In this document: positions 1 to 8,672 of the stretch, piece by piece
Numbering within the stretch: position 1 is the first letter of the stretch
Layout: every line of letters begins with the position of its first letter
Source: JAWVFM01 sp963771655
GTDB taxonomy: Bacteria > Actinomycetota > Thermoleophilia > Solirubrobacterales > 70-9
DNA length: 64,000 bases
Reading direction: 5' to 3'
Assembly: GCA_963771655.1 (NCBI GenBank)
Contig: CAVYUG010000004.1
Location: forward strand, 598,266 to 662,265
Notes under the pieces: generated by a model
Told to the model about the DNA's origin: nothing
Seen by the model: the letters and a program-made list of their open reading frames with translations, nothing else
Database searches by the model: none
Translations under genes and position numbers: made by a program

Positions 1-24
1 GACCATGGCCGAAGGAGGAGCGCG

Positions 25-2628
25 GTGACGTCGACGACGGTCCTCGAACCCGTCGAGGAGCTCGATGCCGAGCACGCGCGCCTCCTCGACCGCGTCGTCG
101 CGGATGCGCAGGAGGCGGCCGTCGCACTCCGTCGCCTCGACCAGGAGGCGGTGGACGGCATCGTCTGGGAGATGGTGGTGGCCGGTCTCGAGGCGGCGAT
201 CGAGCTGGCGGAGCTCGCCATGGAGGAGACGGGCTTCGGGGTCTTCGAGGACAAGGTGGTCAAGAACTACATCGCCACGGAATTCCTCTACGACTACCTG
301 AAGGACAAACGATCGGTAGGTGTCATCGATGAGGACACCGAGCGGAAGATCGAGTTCGTGGCGGAGCCGATCGGCGTCGTGCTCGGCCTTCTGCCGATCA
401 CCAATCCCACCTCAACCGCCCTCTTCAAGTCGATCGTCGGGGCGAAGACCCGGAACGCGATGATCTTCCGTCCATCGGCTCGAGCGGCTCGCTGTGCGAC
501 TCGGGCCGTGGAGATTCTCCAAGCGGCCGGGGAGGGGGCGGGGCTGCCCCGCAATGCGCTACAGGTAGTACCCGATGCGACGCTCGACGTGTCGCAGTAC
601 CTGTTTCACCACCCGGGCGTCGACTTCATCTGGACCACCGGAGGCCCGAAGGCGGTGGCGGCGACCAACCGGGCGGGAAAGCCCTGCCTCGGGGTCGGAT
701 CGGGCAATGCGCCGGTGTACGTGCATCGGAGCGCCGACGTCCGCATGGCGGTCGTCGACATCCTCATCTCGAAGACGTTCGACGCCTCGGTGATCTGCCC
801 CGCGGAGCAGACGTGCGTGGTCGACGAGCCCATCTACGACGAGATGCTCGCGGAGTTCCGCCGGATGGGCGCCCAGTCGTTGAGCGAGGACGAGGTGGCT
901 CGCCTGTGCGAGGGGATCGTCGCCGACGACGGCAACCTGGAGCTCGCGGCGCTGGGACGCTCGTGCGTCGACCTCGGCCGGCTCGCGGGCATCGACGTTC
1001 ACCCGGACGCCAAGGTCCTCCTCGCGCCGCTCCCCACGGACCTCGAGGAGCTCGGCGCCCATCCGCTGCTGCAGGAGAAGCTGATGCCGGTCATGGGCGT
1101 CGTCCGATCGCCGGGCGTCGAGCACGGAATCGCCGCCTGCGAGCTCGTCACCGAGCACGGTGGCCTCGGCCACACATCCGCGGTCTACACCCGCGACGAC
1201 GAGGTCGCCGACCGCTTCTCCGCCGCGGTGCGCACCGGCCGGATCCTGGTCAACGCGCCGACCGCCGTCGGTGCCCTGGGCGGCGTCTACAACTCGATGA
1301 CCCCGACCTTCTCGCTCGGCTGCGGCACGTGGGGAGGATCGACGACGACCGACAACATCAACTACCTCAACCTGCTCAACGTCAAGGCGGTGTCGAGGCG
1401 GCAGGCCCCGCCGCAGTGGTTCCGAGTGCCGTCCGGCACCTACTTCAACCCGGGCTCGCTCGAGAGCCTTCGCGAGCTCGGCGCTCGACAGGCCCTGATC
1501 GTCACGGACCAGAACTGCGAAGCGGCGGGCATGGTCGACGCCGTGCGCCGTTCCCTGGGCGACGCGGCCGTTCACGTCTTCGCCGAGGTCGAGCCGGAGC
1601 CGCCGGAGGCGCAGATCCGCGCCGGCGTCGAGGTACTCGGGCGCTTCCAGCCGGACGCGATGGTCGCGGTCGGCGGTGGCTCCGTGCTCGACGCCGCGAA
1701 GGCCATGCGGCTCTTCTACGAGAGCCCCGATCTCGAGCTCCGTGAGCTGTCGCTCCCGTTCCTCGACGCCCGCAAGCGCGTTGCGCACTATCCGGAGATC
1801 GAGCATCGCGTGAAGCTCGCCGCCGCTCCGACCACGGCGGGCACCGGCTCCGAGGTCTCTCCCGCTGCGGTGATCACGGTCGGCGACCGGAAGGTGACGC
1901 TCGTCGACTACTCGCTCGTCCCCGACATGGCGGTGGTCGAGCCCGAGCTCAGCCTCTCGATGCCCGCGAAAGTCACCGCGGACAGCGGGGTGGACGCGCT
2001 CACGCACGCCCTCGAGGCGAGCGTGTCGATCTTTGCGTCGCCTTACACCGACGCCTTCGCGATGCAGGCCGTGAACCTCATTCTCCAGAACCTCCCTCGC
2101 GCCTACGCCCACGGCAGCGACCTCGAGGCACGCACCGCGATGGCGAACGCGGCGACGATCGCGGGCCTCGCGTTCTCGAACGCCTTCGTCGGCGTCTGTC
2201 ACGCGCTCGCTCACGCCGTCGGCGCCCGGTTCGGCGTCGCGCACGGGCGAGCGAACGGGATCTTCCTCCCTCACGCTCTTCGCTACAACGCCTCGCTGCC
2301 GACGAAGTTCATGCCGGCCCCCGGGTACTCGGCGTACGTCGCGCCCGAGAAGTACGCCCAGATCGCCTGGGTCTTCGGGCTCCACGGCGGCGGCGAGGAG
2401 GAGCGGCGGTCGCACCTCTTCTCCCGCGTCGACGAGCTCCTCGACGCGGTGGAGATGCCACGCTCGCTGGCCGAGACCGGAATCGATCGCGAGCGCTACG
2501 AGGCGGCGCTGCCTGACCTCGCGAAGGCGGCCTTCATCGACCCCAGCATCCGCACCAACCCTCGGGTCCCGACGATCGCCGAGCTGGTCGATCTGTTGCG
2601 GGCGGGGTACGAGGGGCGCCCAGGCTAG
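25..2628 (+). CDS. adhE: Bifunctional acetaldehyde-CoA / alcohol dehydrogenase
   Basis: The 867-residue product matches the usual AdhE length and two-domain order. Residues about 1-435 are a CoA-acylating aldehyde dehydrogenase, with the catalytic Cys at residue 258 in the context VICPAEQT and a GSGNAPVY nucleotide-site segment. Residues about 450-867 are an iron-dependent alcohol dehydrogenase with GGGSVLDAAK and the His-rich metal region CHALAHAVGARFGVAHG. By family it converts acetyl-CoA to acetaldehyde and then to ethanol with NADH, or the reverse, in the cytoplasm. The GTG start is preceded by a strong GGAGGAG ribosome site at about 15-20. The gene ends 56 bp before the MCE cluster, same strand. 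Whether the two are co-transcribed is not shown. Confidence in family is high. Confidence 0.95.
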   Translation: MTSTTVLEPVEELDAEHARLLDRVVADAQEAAVALRRLDQEAVDGIVWEMVVAGLEAAIELAELAMEETGFGVFEDKVVKNYIATEFLYDYLKDKRSVGVIDEDTERKIEFVAEPIGVVLGLLPITNPTSTALFKSIVGAKTRNAMIFRPSARAARCATRAVEILQAAGEGAGLPRNALQVVPDATLDVSQYLFHHPGVDFIWTTGGPKAVAATNRAGKPCLGVGSGNAPVYVHRSADVRMAVVDILISKTFDASVICPAEQTCVVDEPIYDEMLAEFRRMGAQSLSEDEVARLCEGIVADDGNLELAALGRSCVDLGRLAGIDVHPDAKVLLAPLPTDLEELGAHPLLQEKLMPVMGVVRSPGVEHGIAACELVTEHGGLGHTSAVYTRDDEVADRFSAAVRTGRILVNAPTAVGALGGVYNSMTPTFSLGCGTWGGSTTTDNINYLNLLNVKAVSRRQAPPQWFRVPSGTYFNPGSLESLRELGARQALIVTDQNCEAAGMVDAVRRSLGDAAVHVFAEVEPEPPEAQIRAGVEVLGRFQPDAMVAVGGGSVLDAAKAMRLFYESPDLELRELSLPFLDARKRVAHYPEIEHRVKLAAAPTTAGTGSEVSPAAVITVGDRKVTLVDYSLVPDMAVVEPELSLSMPAKVTADSGVDALTHALEASVSIFASPYTDAFAMQAVNLILQNLPRAYAHGSDLEARTAMANAATIAGLAFSNAFVGVCHALAHAVGARFGVAHGRANGIFLPHALRYNASLPTKFMPAPGYSAYVAPEKYAQIAWVFGLHGGGEEERRSHLFSRVDELLDAVEMPRSLAETGIDRERYEAALPDLAKAAFIDPSIRTNPRVPTIAELVDLLRAGYEGRPG

Positions 2629-2644
2629 CCGCCGCGAAGCGGCT
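2627..2644 (+). terminator. Weak hairpin at the adhE stop codon
   Basis: AGCCGC and GCGGCT form a 6-bp perfect stem around a 6-nt loop that starts inside the TAG stop of adhE. No T-run follows, so it is at best a weak or Rho-assisted terminator separating adhE from the MCE genes. Confidence 0.25.
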
Positions 2645-2684
2645 CGCTCAGTAGTCATCCGCAATCCAAGCCGTCCAGACCCTG

Positions 2685-4190
2685 ATGTCCCGGGGCGCGG
2701 CTAAACGTAGCGTGGCGAACCACGACGGTGGCTGGAGCGAGGAGCTGCGCAACGTGACGCTCGACTATGAGTCGGAGGACACGCCGCGTCGGGCGTGGGT
2801 CGCCCGGGTCTTGAGCGCCATCGGGCTCCTGCTCGGCTGCGCGCTCGTCGCGATCGTCCTCTTCGGCGGCTCGGGCGGCCACGCGTATCGCCTGCTGTTC
2901 CAGAACGCCGGCCAGATCGTCACCGGAAACCAGGTGCTGGTAGCCGGCCAGCCGATCGGCTCGATCGACGACGTGAGCCTGAGCGACAGCTCCGAGGCCG
3001 TGCTGACGATCTCGGTCGACGAGCCGCTGCGCGAAGGAACGACCGCGGTCGTCCGCGCCACGTCGCTCAGCGGCGTCGCGAACCGCTACGTCTCGATCAC
3101 TCCCGGGCCGAAGAGCGCGCCGCTGCTGGCGGATGGCGCGACGATCGACCGTTCCCACACCACCTCGGCGGTCGATCTCGATCAGCTCGTCAACACGTTC
3201 CCGCCGAAGACGCGCCTCGCGCTCCGAAACGTGATCCAGGGCTCGGCGGCCGTCTACGACGGGAACACGAATGGCGCGCGCAGCACCATCAAGTACCTCG
3301 CGCCCTCGCTGCAGGCGAGCGAGAGGGTGTTCGCGGAGCTGAACCGCGACAGCTACGCGTTCAGCCAGTTCCTCGTCGAGGGCTCGCGCACGCTGAAGGA
3401 CATAGCCGCCCGGCGCGCCGACCTCTCCGCCCTGACGGCGAACGCTAACCAGGCGCTCGGGGCCATCGCCAGCCAGGGCGGAGCGCTCGACACCTCGCTC
3501 GTCGCCGCGCCTCCGACCCTTCGCCAGGCGAACACCACGTTCGTCAACCTGCGAGCGGCGCTCGATGACCTGACGCCGGTCGTCAACGAGGCCAAGCCGG
3601 CGACGAAGGACCTGGCGCCGTTCCTGCGCAAGCTGCGCGTGGTCGCGGAGCGGGCGGTCCCGGTGGTCCATCGCCTGCGGTTCGCGATCTCCCGGCGCGG
3701 GAAGGCGAACGACCTCACCGATCTGCTTCGCGAGCTGCCGGCGGCGCAGCGGAGCGCGAGCAAGAACGTGCCGCGCGCGATCAAGGCGCTCGACGCCTCC
3801 CAGCCGACGATCGAGCTCATGCGGCCCTACGCGCCGGACCTCGCGGCCTTCGTCGCCAAGTTCGGCCAGGACACGTCCTACTACGACGCCAACGGGCACT
3901 ACGCCCGCGTGTCGACCGCCGAGGCGAACCTGTTCCACTACTGCACCGCGGGCGATGCGAACCCTCGCTGCGCGAGCGCCGGCGGGCCCTACGCCACCGG
4001 AGAGCTGGCCCCGATCCCGCCGAGCCAGCAGTTCAGAGGTCTCTCGGTCGGCCCATTCACGCGCTGCCCGGGAGGGGCGACCCAGCCGATCGCGGGCTCG
4101 AACCCGTTCACCGACGACGGGAGCCTCCTCTCCGGCGGCCAGGGCCCCAATCCCAAGTGCGACAAGGGCGACGTGCCCCCGGGGCCATGA
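2685..4190 (+). CDS. MCE (MlaD-type) family protein, first of six
   Basis: The product has a charged N-terminal tail, one membrane segment at about residues 42-63, an MCE/MlaD domain at about 65-145 (segments ALIVTGNQV-like, VLVAGQPIGSIDDV) and a long helical region to about residue 400. The C-terminal part carries several Cys (FHYCTAG, NPRCASA, TRCPGG, NPKCDKG). MCE proteins are the substrate-binding or tunnel subunits of lipid ABC importers and sit anchored in the membrane facing the cell envelope. The ATG at 2685 is used; a GTG at 2712 is an alternative. The last bases overlap the next gene as ATGA. No YrbE permease or ATPase gene is adjacent inside the window. Confidence 0.88.
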   Translation: MSRGAAKRSVANHDGGWSEELRNVTLDYESEDTPRRAWVARVLSAIGLLLGCALVAIVLFGGSGGHAYRLLFQNAGQIVTGNQVLVAGQPIGSIDDVSLSDSSEAVLTISVDEPLREGTTAVVRATSLSGVANRYVSITPGPKSAPLLADGATIDRSHTTSAVDLDQLVNTFPPKTRLALRNVIQGSAAVYDGNTNGARSTIKYLAPSLQASERVFAELNRDSYAFSQFLVEGSRTLKDIAARRADLSALTANANQALGAIASQGGALDTSLVAAPPTLRQANTTFVNLRAALDDLTPVVNEAKPATKDLAPFLRKLRVVAERAVPVVHRLRFAISRRGKANDLTDLLRELPAAQRSASKNVPRAIKALDASQPTIELMRPYAPDLAAFVAKFGQDTSYYDANGHYARVSTAEANLFHYCTAGDANPRCASAGGPYATGELAPIPPSQQFRGLSVGPFTRCPGGATQPIAGSNPFTDDGSLLSGGQGPNPKCDKGDVPPGP

Positions 4191-5671
4191 GACGGATCAT
4201 CGCCGCCGCCGCGCTCCTGGCCGCCATCGGGCTGCTCGTCGTCGGCCAGGCGGCGCGCGGGAGCGGCGACTACCTGGTCCGGGGCATCTTCGACAACGGT
4301 GGCTTCCTCGTCCCCGGCGAGGACGTGCGGGTCGCCGGCGCGACCGTGGGCTCGGTGAGCTCGGTGGACGTGACGAGGCCCGGCGAGGCGGCCCATCGCG
4401 ACGGGAGCCCCGATCCCGGCAAGGCGGTGGTGGTCATGAACATCACCGATCCCGGCGTCCAGGACTTCCGCCGTGACGCGTCCTGCCTGATCCGGCCGCA
4501 GTCCCTTCTCGGCGAGAAGTACGTCGACTGCAAGCCCACGCAGCCGCGGGCCCCCGGCCGACCGCTGCCGCCCCGCCTTCGCGTGGTCCCGAACGACCAG
4601 CCCGGGGCGGGCGAGCGCTTCCTGCCGCTCGAGAACAACGGCAAGGAGGTCGACCTCGACCTCGTCAACAACATCATGAGGGCGCCGTCCCCCGACCGGT
4701 TCCGGCTCATCCTGAACGACCTCGGCGCCGGCCTCGCCGCGCGGGGCGAGACGCTCGAGGCGATCGTCAAGCGGGCGAATCCGGCGTTGCGGCAGACCGA
4801 TCGCGTCCTCGCGGTGATCGCGCGTCAGCGGCACGTGTTGAGTCGGCTTGCCGCCGACGCCGACGCCGTGCTCACGCCGCTCGCGCGGGAGCGGCAGCAC
4901 GTCGCGAGCTTCATCAACGGCGCCGACGTCACCGCCCAGGCGGCGGCCGAGCGCCGGCCGGCGCTCGAAGCCGGTCTCCGGGACCTTCCGTCGGGCCTGC
5001 GCGAGCTTCACGCGACCGCGACGAAGCTCCGGTCGTTCTCCGCCGAGGCGACCCCGCTCTTCTCCCAGCTTCGTGCCGGCGCTCCTTCGATCACGCGCGC
5101 GACGGAGGCGCTCGGGCCGTTCGCTCACGCCGCGACGCCGGCGCTCACCACTCTCGGGACGGCAACGAGGCTCGCTAGGCGTCCGCTCGTCAGCTCCGAC
5201 CCGATCCTGGTGAAGCTCCGCGACCTGGCGAGGAAGGCCGCGCCGGGCGCCGGAAGCCTCAACCGCCTCCTTGCGAGCCTCCGCAAGACCGGCGGCTACC
5301 GGCTGCTGACGGAGTTCATCTACAACACCGTCGGCTCGATCAACGGCTACGACCGCTACGGGCACTTCCTCCGCGCCGGGCTGCAGGTCACGAGCTGCAC
5401 GACGCTCGTCACCACGCCGCTGCCGAGCTGCGAGGCGCACTTCTCGGCGAGCAAGGCAACGGCTGCCGCCGTGAACCTGAACGCTCGCCAGCACCACCGC
5501 ACCGCGCGGCCGGGGTCCGATTCGGGGCTCACCGTGAGGCCCGCCGCCGCCCGGCAACAGCCGCGCGACGCGCTCGGTCAGGGAGGCGTCGGCGCCACGA
5601 TGGCTCCCGGCGGGGCGGCGCGCCGAGGCAAATCTCGCCGGCGGCGGCGCGGGACCTGTTCGACGCGGTGA
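4187..5671 (+). CDS. MCE family protein, second of six; 3' end probably frameshifted
   Basis: The start ATG at 4187 overlaps the previous stop (ATGA). A membrane segment covers residues about 3-22 and the MCE domain runs from about 27 to 125, with segments FLVPGEDVRVAGATVG and LLGEKYVDC. The annotated frame ends at 5671 in an Arg-rich tail unlike the rest. Another frame, closing with TGA at 5701-5703, gives the natural-looking tail QISPAAARDLFDAVIG and would overlap the next start at 5700 as ATGA, the same coupling seen in the rest of the cluster. A one-base loss (or two-base gain) at about 5590-5630 would explain this. Family call is firm; the exact C-terminus is not. Confidence 0.85.
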   Translation: MRRIIAAAALLAAIGLLVVGQAARGSGDYLVRGIFDNGGFLVPGEDVRVAGATVGSVSSVDVTRPGEAAHRDGSPDPGKAVVVMNITDPGVQDFRRDASCLIRPQSLLGEKYVDCKPTQPRAPGRPLPPRLRVVPNDQPGAGERFLPLENNGKEVDLDLVNNIMRAPSPDRFRLILNDLGAGLAARGETLEAIVKRANPALRQTDRVLAVIARQRHVLSRLAADADAVLTPLARERQHVASFINGADVTAQAAAERRPALEAGLRDLPSGLRELHATATKLRSFSAEATPLFSQLRAGAPSITRATEALGPFAHAATPALTTLGTATRLARRPLVSSDPILVKLRDLARKAAPGAGSLNRLLASLRKTGGYRLLTEFIYNTVGSINGYDRYGHFLRAGLQVTSCTTLVTTPLPSCEAHFSASKATAAAVNLNARQHHRTARPGSDSGLTVRPAAARQQPRDALGQGGVGATMAPGGAARRGKSRRRRRGTCSTR

Positions 5672-5778
5672 TCGGCACGAACGGCGGCGGGAGGCGACCA
5701 TGAGGCGCCGACCGGCGAGAGCGGCGTCGCCACCAGGGCCCCCTCGCGTCCCACCCGGCCATCGTCGGAGCGACGACG

Positions 5779-7125
5779 GTGCTGGTCCTGCTCGTCGCGA
5801 TCTTCGTCGCCTACAACGCCAACCGCGGGCTCCCGTTCGTCTCGACTTACCAGATCTCGGTCGACGTGCCGAACGCCGCGGCATTGGTCCCCGGCAACGA
5901 CGTCCGGATCGGCGGCATCCGCGTCGGCTTCGTCAAGTCGGTGTCGCCCGTCCAGGATCCGGAGACCGGAGACGTCCACGCTCGCCTCGGCCTCCAGCTA
6001 GACAAGACCGCTGAGCCGCTGCCCGCCGACTCGACGGTCGTGGTCCGCTCGAGCTCAGCCGTCGGCTCCAAGTACCTCGAGCTCGACCCGGGGCAATCGA
6101 GCGAGGGCTACCCCCCCGGGGCGACGGTGCCGCTGCGAGCGGCGCGCCCTCATCCGGTCGAGCTCGACCAGCTCTTCAACACCTTCGACCGCGCGACGCG
6201 ACACGCGATCCGCCAGAACCTCGTCGCGTTCGGCGAGGCCCTGGCGGGCCGCGGCCCCGCGCTCAACGCGGCGCTCGGACGGTTGCGGCCGCTCCTCGAC
6301 CGCCTCCAGCCGGTGATGCGAAACCTCGCGTCGCCGCGCACCGGGCTGGCGCGGTTCATCCGGGCCTCGGCCGCGACGGCTGCCGAGGTCGCTCCCGTCG
6401 CGGAGACTCAGGCGCAGTTGTTCGTCGCCCTCGACGCCACCTTCGGCTCGCTCGCGTCGGTCGCGCGTCCGTTCATCCAGGAGACGATCTCCGAAACGCC
6501 GCTCACGCTGACGACCCTCATCCGCAACGGCCCGAGGATCCGCGCATTCCTCGGGCACACCACGGCTCTCGTGAAGGACCTGCGGCCGGGCGTACGGTCC
6601 CTAACCGCTAACGCTCCGGCGATCGCCGCCGCGTTCGAGACCGGGGCCCGGGTTCTGCCGGACGCGCCGAGCCTCAACGCGCAGCTGGCGCCCACCGCCA
6701 GATCTCTTGCCGCCTTTGCCCACGACGCCGGCGTGAACGGCGGGATCGACCGCTCGACCCAGCTGTTCGGGTTCCTCACCCCGACCCTCGGCTTCGTGAC
6801 GCCCGCGCAGACCGTGTGCGATTACGGGACGCTGCTCCTGCGCAATGGCTCGAGCCTGCTCAGCGTCGGCGACGGCGTTGGGACCACCCAGCGGTTCCTG
6901 GTGATGTCGGCCGGCGACGGCCCGAATAGCGAGAACAGCCCGTCGTCGGGGCCCGCCCACGGCGGCACCGAGTCGAACTTCCTCCACTCCAACCCTTACC
7001 CCTACACCGCCTCGCCGGGGCAGCCGCACGTCTGCGCGGCGGGCAACGAGCAGTACGTAGCAGGCCGCGTCGTGGTCGGGAACCCGCCTCTCCTCGCGAC
7101 CCGGACCGGAGGGCTGCAACCATGA
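5779..7125 (+). CDS. MCE family protein, third of six; 5' end probably frameshifted
   Basis: The open frame from GTG 5779 begins in the middle of the membrane segment (VLVLLVAIFVAYN), so this is unlikely to be the native start. In-frame sequence upstream reads ASHPAIVGATT, a normal lead-in to the segment. An ATG at 5700, overlapping the expected end of the previous gene, lies in another frame. Removing one C from the CCCCC run near 5741-5745 would join the two. The MCE domain follows (AALVPGNDVRIGGIRVG, VGSKYLELDPG), then a long helical region. The C-terminal tail is rich in Ser, Gly and Pro. The 3' end overlaps the next gene as ATGA. Confidence 0.85.
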   Translation: MLVLLVAIFVAYNANRGLPFVSTYQISVDVPNAAALVPGNDVRIGGIRVGFVKSVSPVQDPETGDVHARLGLQLDKTAEPLPADSTVVVRSSSAVGSKYLELDPGQSSEGYPPGATVPLRAARPHPVELDQLFNTFDRATRHAIRQNLVAFGEALAGRGPALNAALGRLRPLLDRLQPVMRNLASPRTGLARFIRASAATAAEVAPVAETQAQLFVALDATFGSLASVARPFIQETISETPLTLTTLIRNGPRIRAFLGHTTALVKDLRPGVRSLTANAPAIAAAFETGARVLPDAPSLNAQLAPTARSLAAFAHDAGVNGGIDRSTQLFGFLTPTLGFVTPAQTVCDYGTLLLRNGSSLLSVGDGVGTTQRFLVMSAGDGPNSENSPSSGPAHGGTESNFLHSNPYPYTASPGQPHVCAAGNEQYVAGRVVVGNPPLLATRTGGLQP

Positions 7126-8672
7126 GGCTGCTTCGCCGGACCGCTCCTGAGGGGGCGCCCCGTCGCCAGGGCCCTCAGGTCGACGAGCGGGTCTTCGGGC
7201 GTGACTACCACGGCCCGAGCCCGGCGATGATCGGGCTCGTCGTCGCGATCGTGCTCGCCGCGGGCCTCTACCTCGCCTTCACCAAGCACATTCCGTTCAC
7301 GGGGCGAGGCTATGAGCTGCATGCGACGTTCGAGAACGTCTCATCGCTGAAGCCCCGCTCACCGGTACGGATCGCGGGCGTCACCGTCGGTGAGGTCACC
7401 TCCGTCGAGCCGCACGGCCGCCTCGCCCAGGCCACGTTCACGGTCTCCGACGCGGGACGCCCGGTCCGCAGCGACGCGACGATCACCATCCGGCCCCGCC
7501 TCTTCCTCGAGGGCAACCTCTTCCTCGATCTCCATCCGGGAAGCCCGAGCGCGCCAGAGCTTTCGAGCAACGCCACGATCCCCGTCACCCAGACGGCGGT
7601 CGCCGTGCAGCTCGACCAGGTCCTGACCTCGCTGCAGCAGGACACGCGGACGAGCCTGAGGCGCGCGCTCGCCGGGTTCGGAGCGGGCCTGAACCAGAAG
7701 CCGACGGCGGCCGAGGACGCGGCGCAGAGCCCGGAGGTCAGGGGCCTCACCGGCGGCGAGGCGCTCAACCAGTCCTTCCGCTACGGAGGCAAGGCGGGCC
7801 GGACGACGGCGATCGTCAACGAGGCCCTGCTCGGCGAGCGGCCTCATGACCTCTCGACGCTCGTCCGCGCCTCGCGCGACGTCTTCACGAAGCTCGCGTC
7901 CACCGACGGCTCGCTGAGCGGCCTGATCACCAACCTCAACGTCACGGCCGGTGCCCTCGCCTCGGAGTCGACCAACCTCGCAGCGTCGATCCACGAGCTC
8001 GCGCCGACGCTCGAGCAGGCCCGCCCGTCGCTCCTGCATCTCAGCGAGGCGCTCAGGCCGCTGCAGGCGCTGGCGATCGAGCTGCGGCCCGGAATCGCCG
8101 AGCTCCCGGCCACGATCCGAGCCGGTTCCCCGTGGCTCGTCCAGACGGCCGAGCTCCTGCGCGCCGACGAGCTCGGAGGGGACTCGAAGCTGCTCGTCAG
8201 CGCCGCCCCGCCACTCGCCGAAGCGACGCACGCCTCGCTCCGGCTTCTGTCGCAGGCGGGGCTCACGAGCCGCTGCGTGTCCCACAACCTGATCCCGGTC
8301 GGCAACGAGGTCGTGAACGGGGCGGGCGGCGCCTACCCGTTCGCGACCGGCCAACCGAACTCGCGCGAGTTCCTCTATGGCGTCACCCAGCTCGCCGGGG
8401 AGAGCCAGGGCTTCGACGGCAACGGCTCCTATGTGCGCTTCCAGGCCGGCGGGGGCCCGCAGACCGTCCGCATGGCCAACCCGGGCGGAGGTTCCAGGAA
8501 CGCCTCCCTGTGGGGGCACAACATCGCGGCCCCCCTTGGGACGCGGCCCCGACTCCCCGCGGCGGGAATGCCGGCGTTCCGGATGGACGTGCCGTGCCAC
8601 ACCCAGGACGTCCCCGACCTGAACGGCCCGGCGGGAGCGGTCGGTCCACCCGACCCGAGGGCGTACCCGTGA
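7122..8672 (+). CDS. MCE family protein, fourth of six
   Basis: The 516-residue product has a cytoplasmic N-terminus of about 30 residues, a membrane segment at about 33-52 (MIGLVVAIVLAAGLYLAF) and an MCE domain at about 62-145 (SSLKPRSPVRIAGVTVGEV, RLFLEGNLFLDLHPG). A long helical region follows, typical of the extended MCE proteins that build a trans-envelope tunnel. The ATG overlaps the preceding stop and the TGA overlaps the GTG of the next gene, so the cluster is translationally coupled. The substrate cannot be told from sequence; lipids or sterols are usual for the family. Confidence 0.9.
   Translation: MRLLRRTAPEGAPRRQGPQVDERVFGRDYHGPSPAMIGLVVAIVLAAGLYLAFTKHIPFTGRGYELHATFENVSSLKPRSPVRIAGVTVGEVTSVEPHGRLAQATFTVSDAGRPVRSDATITIRPRLFLEGNLFLDLHPGSPSAPELSSNATIPVTQTAVAVQLDQVLTSLQQDTRTSLRRALAGFGAGLNQKPTAAEDAAQSPEVRGLTGGEALNQSFRYGGKAGRTTAIVNEALLGERPHDLSTLVRASRDVFTKLASTDGSLSGLITNLNVTAGALASESTNLAASIHELAPTLEQARPSLLHLSEALRPLQALAIELRPGIAELPATIRAGSPWLVQTAELLRADELGGDSKLLVSAAPPLAEATHASLRLLSQAGLTSRCVSHNLIPVGNEVVNGAGGAYPFATGQPNSREFLYGVTQLAGESQGFDGNGSYVRFQAGGGPQTVRMANPGGGSRNASLWGHNIAAPLGTRPRLPAAGMPAFRMDVPCHTQDVPDLNGPAGAVGPPDPRAYP

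Noticed and set aside
559..2664. A 700-codon open frame on the minus strand opposite adhE, and similar long ones opposite rpoB and rpoC
   Set aside because: They are Arg/Asp/Val-rich mirror translations of real genes, which stay open because of high GC in third codon positions. They show no domain and no ribosome site.
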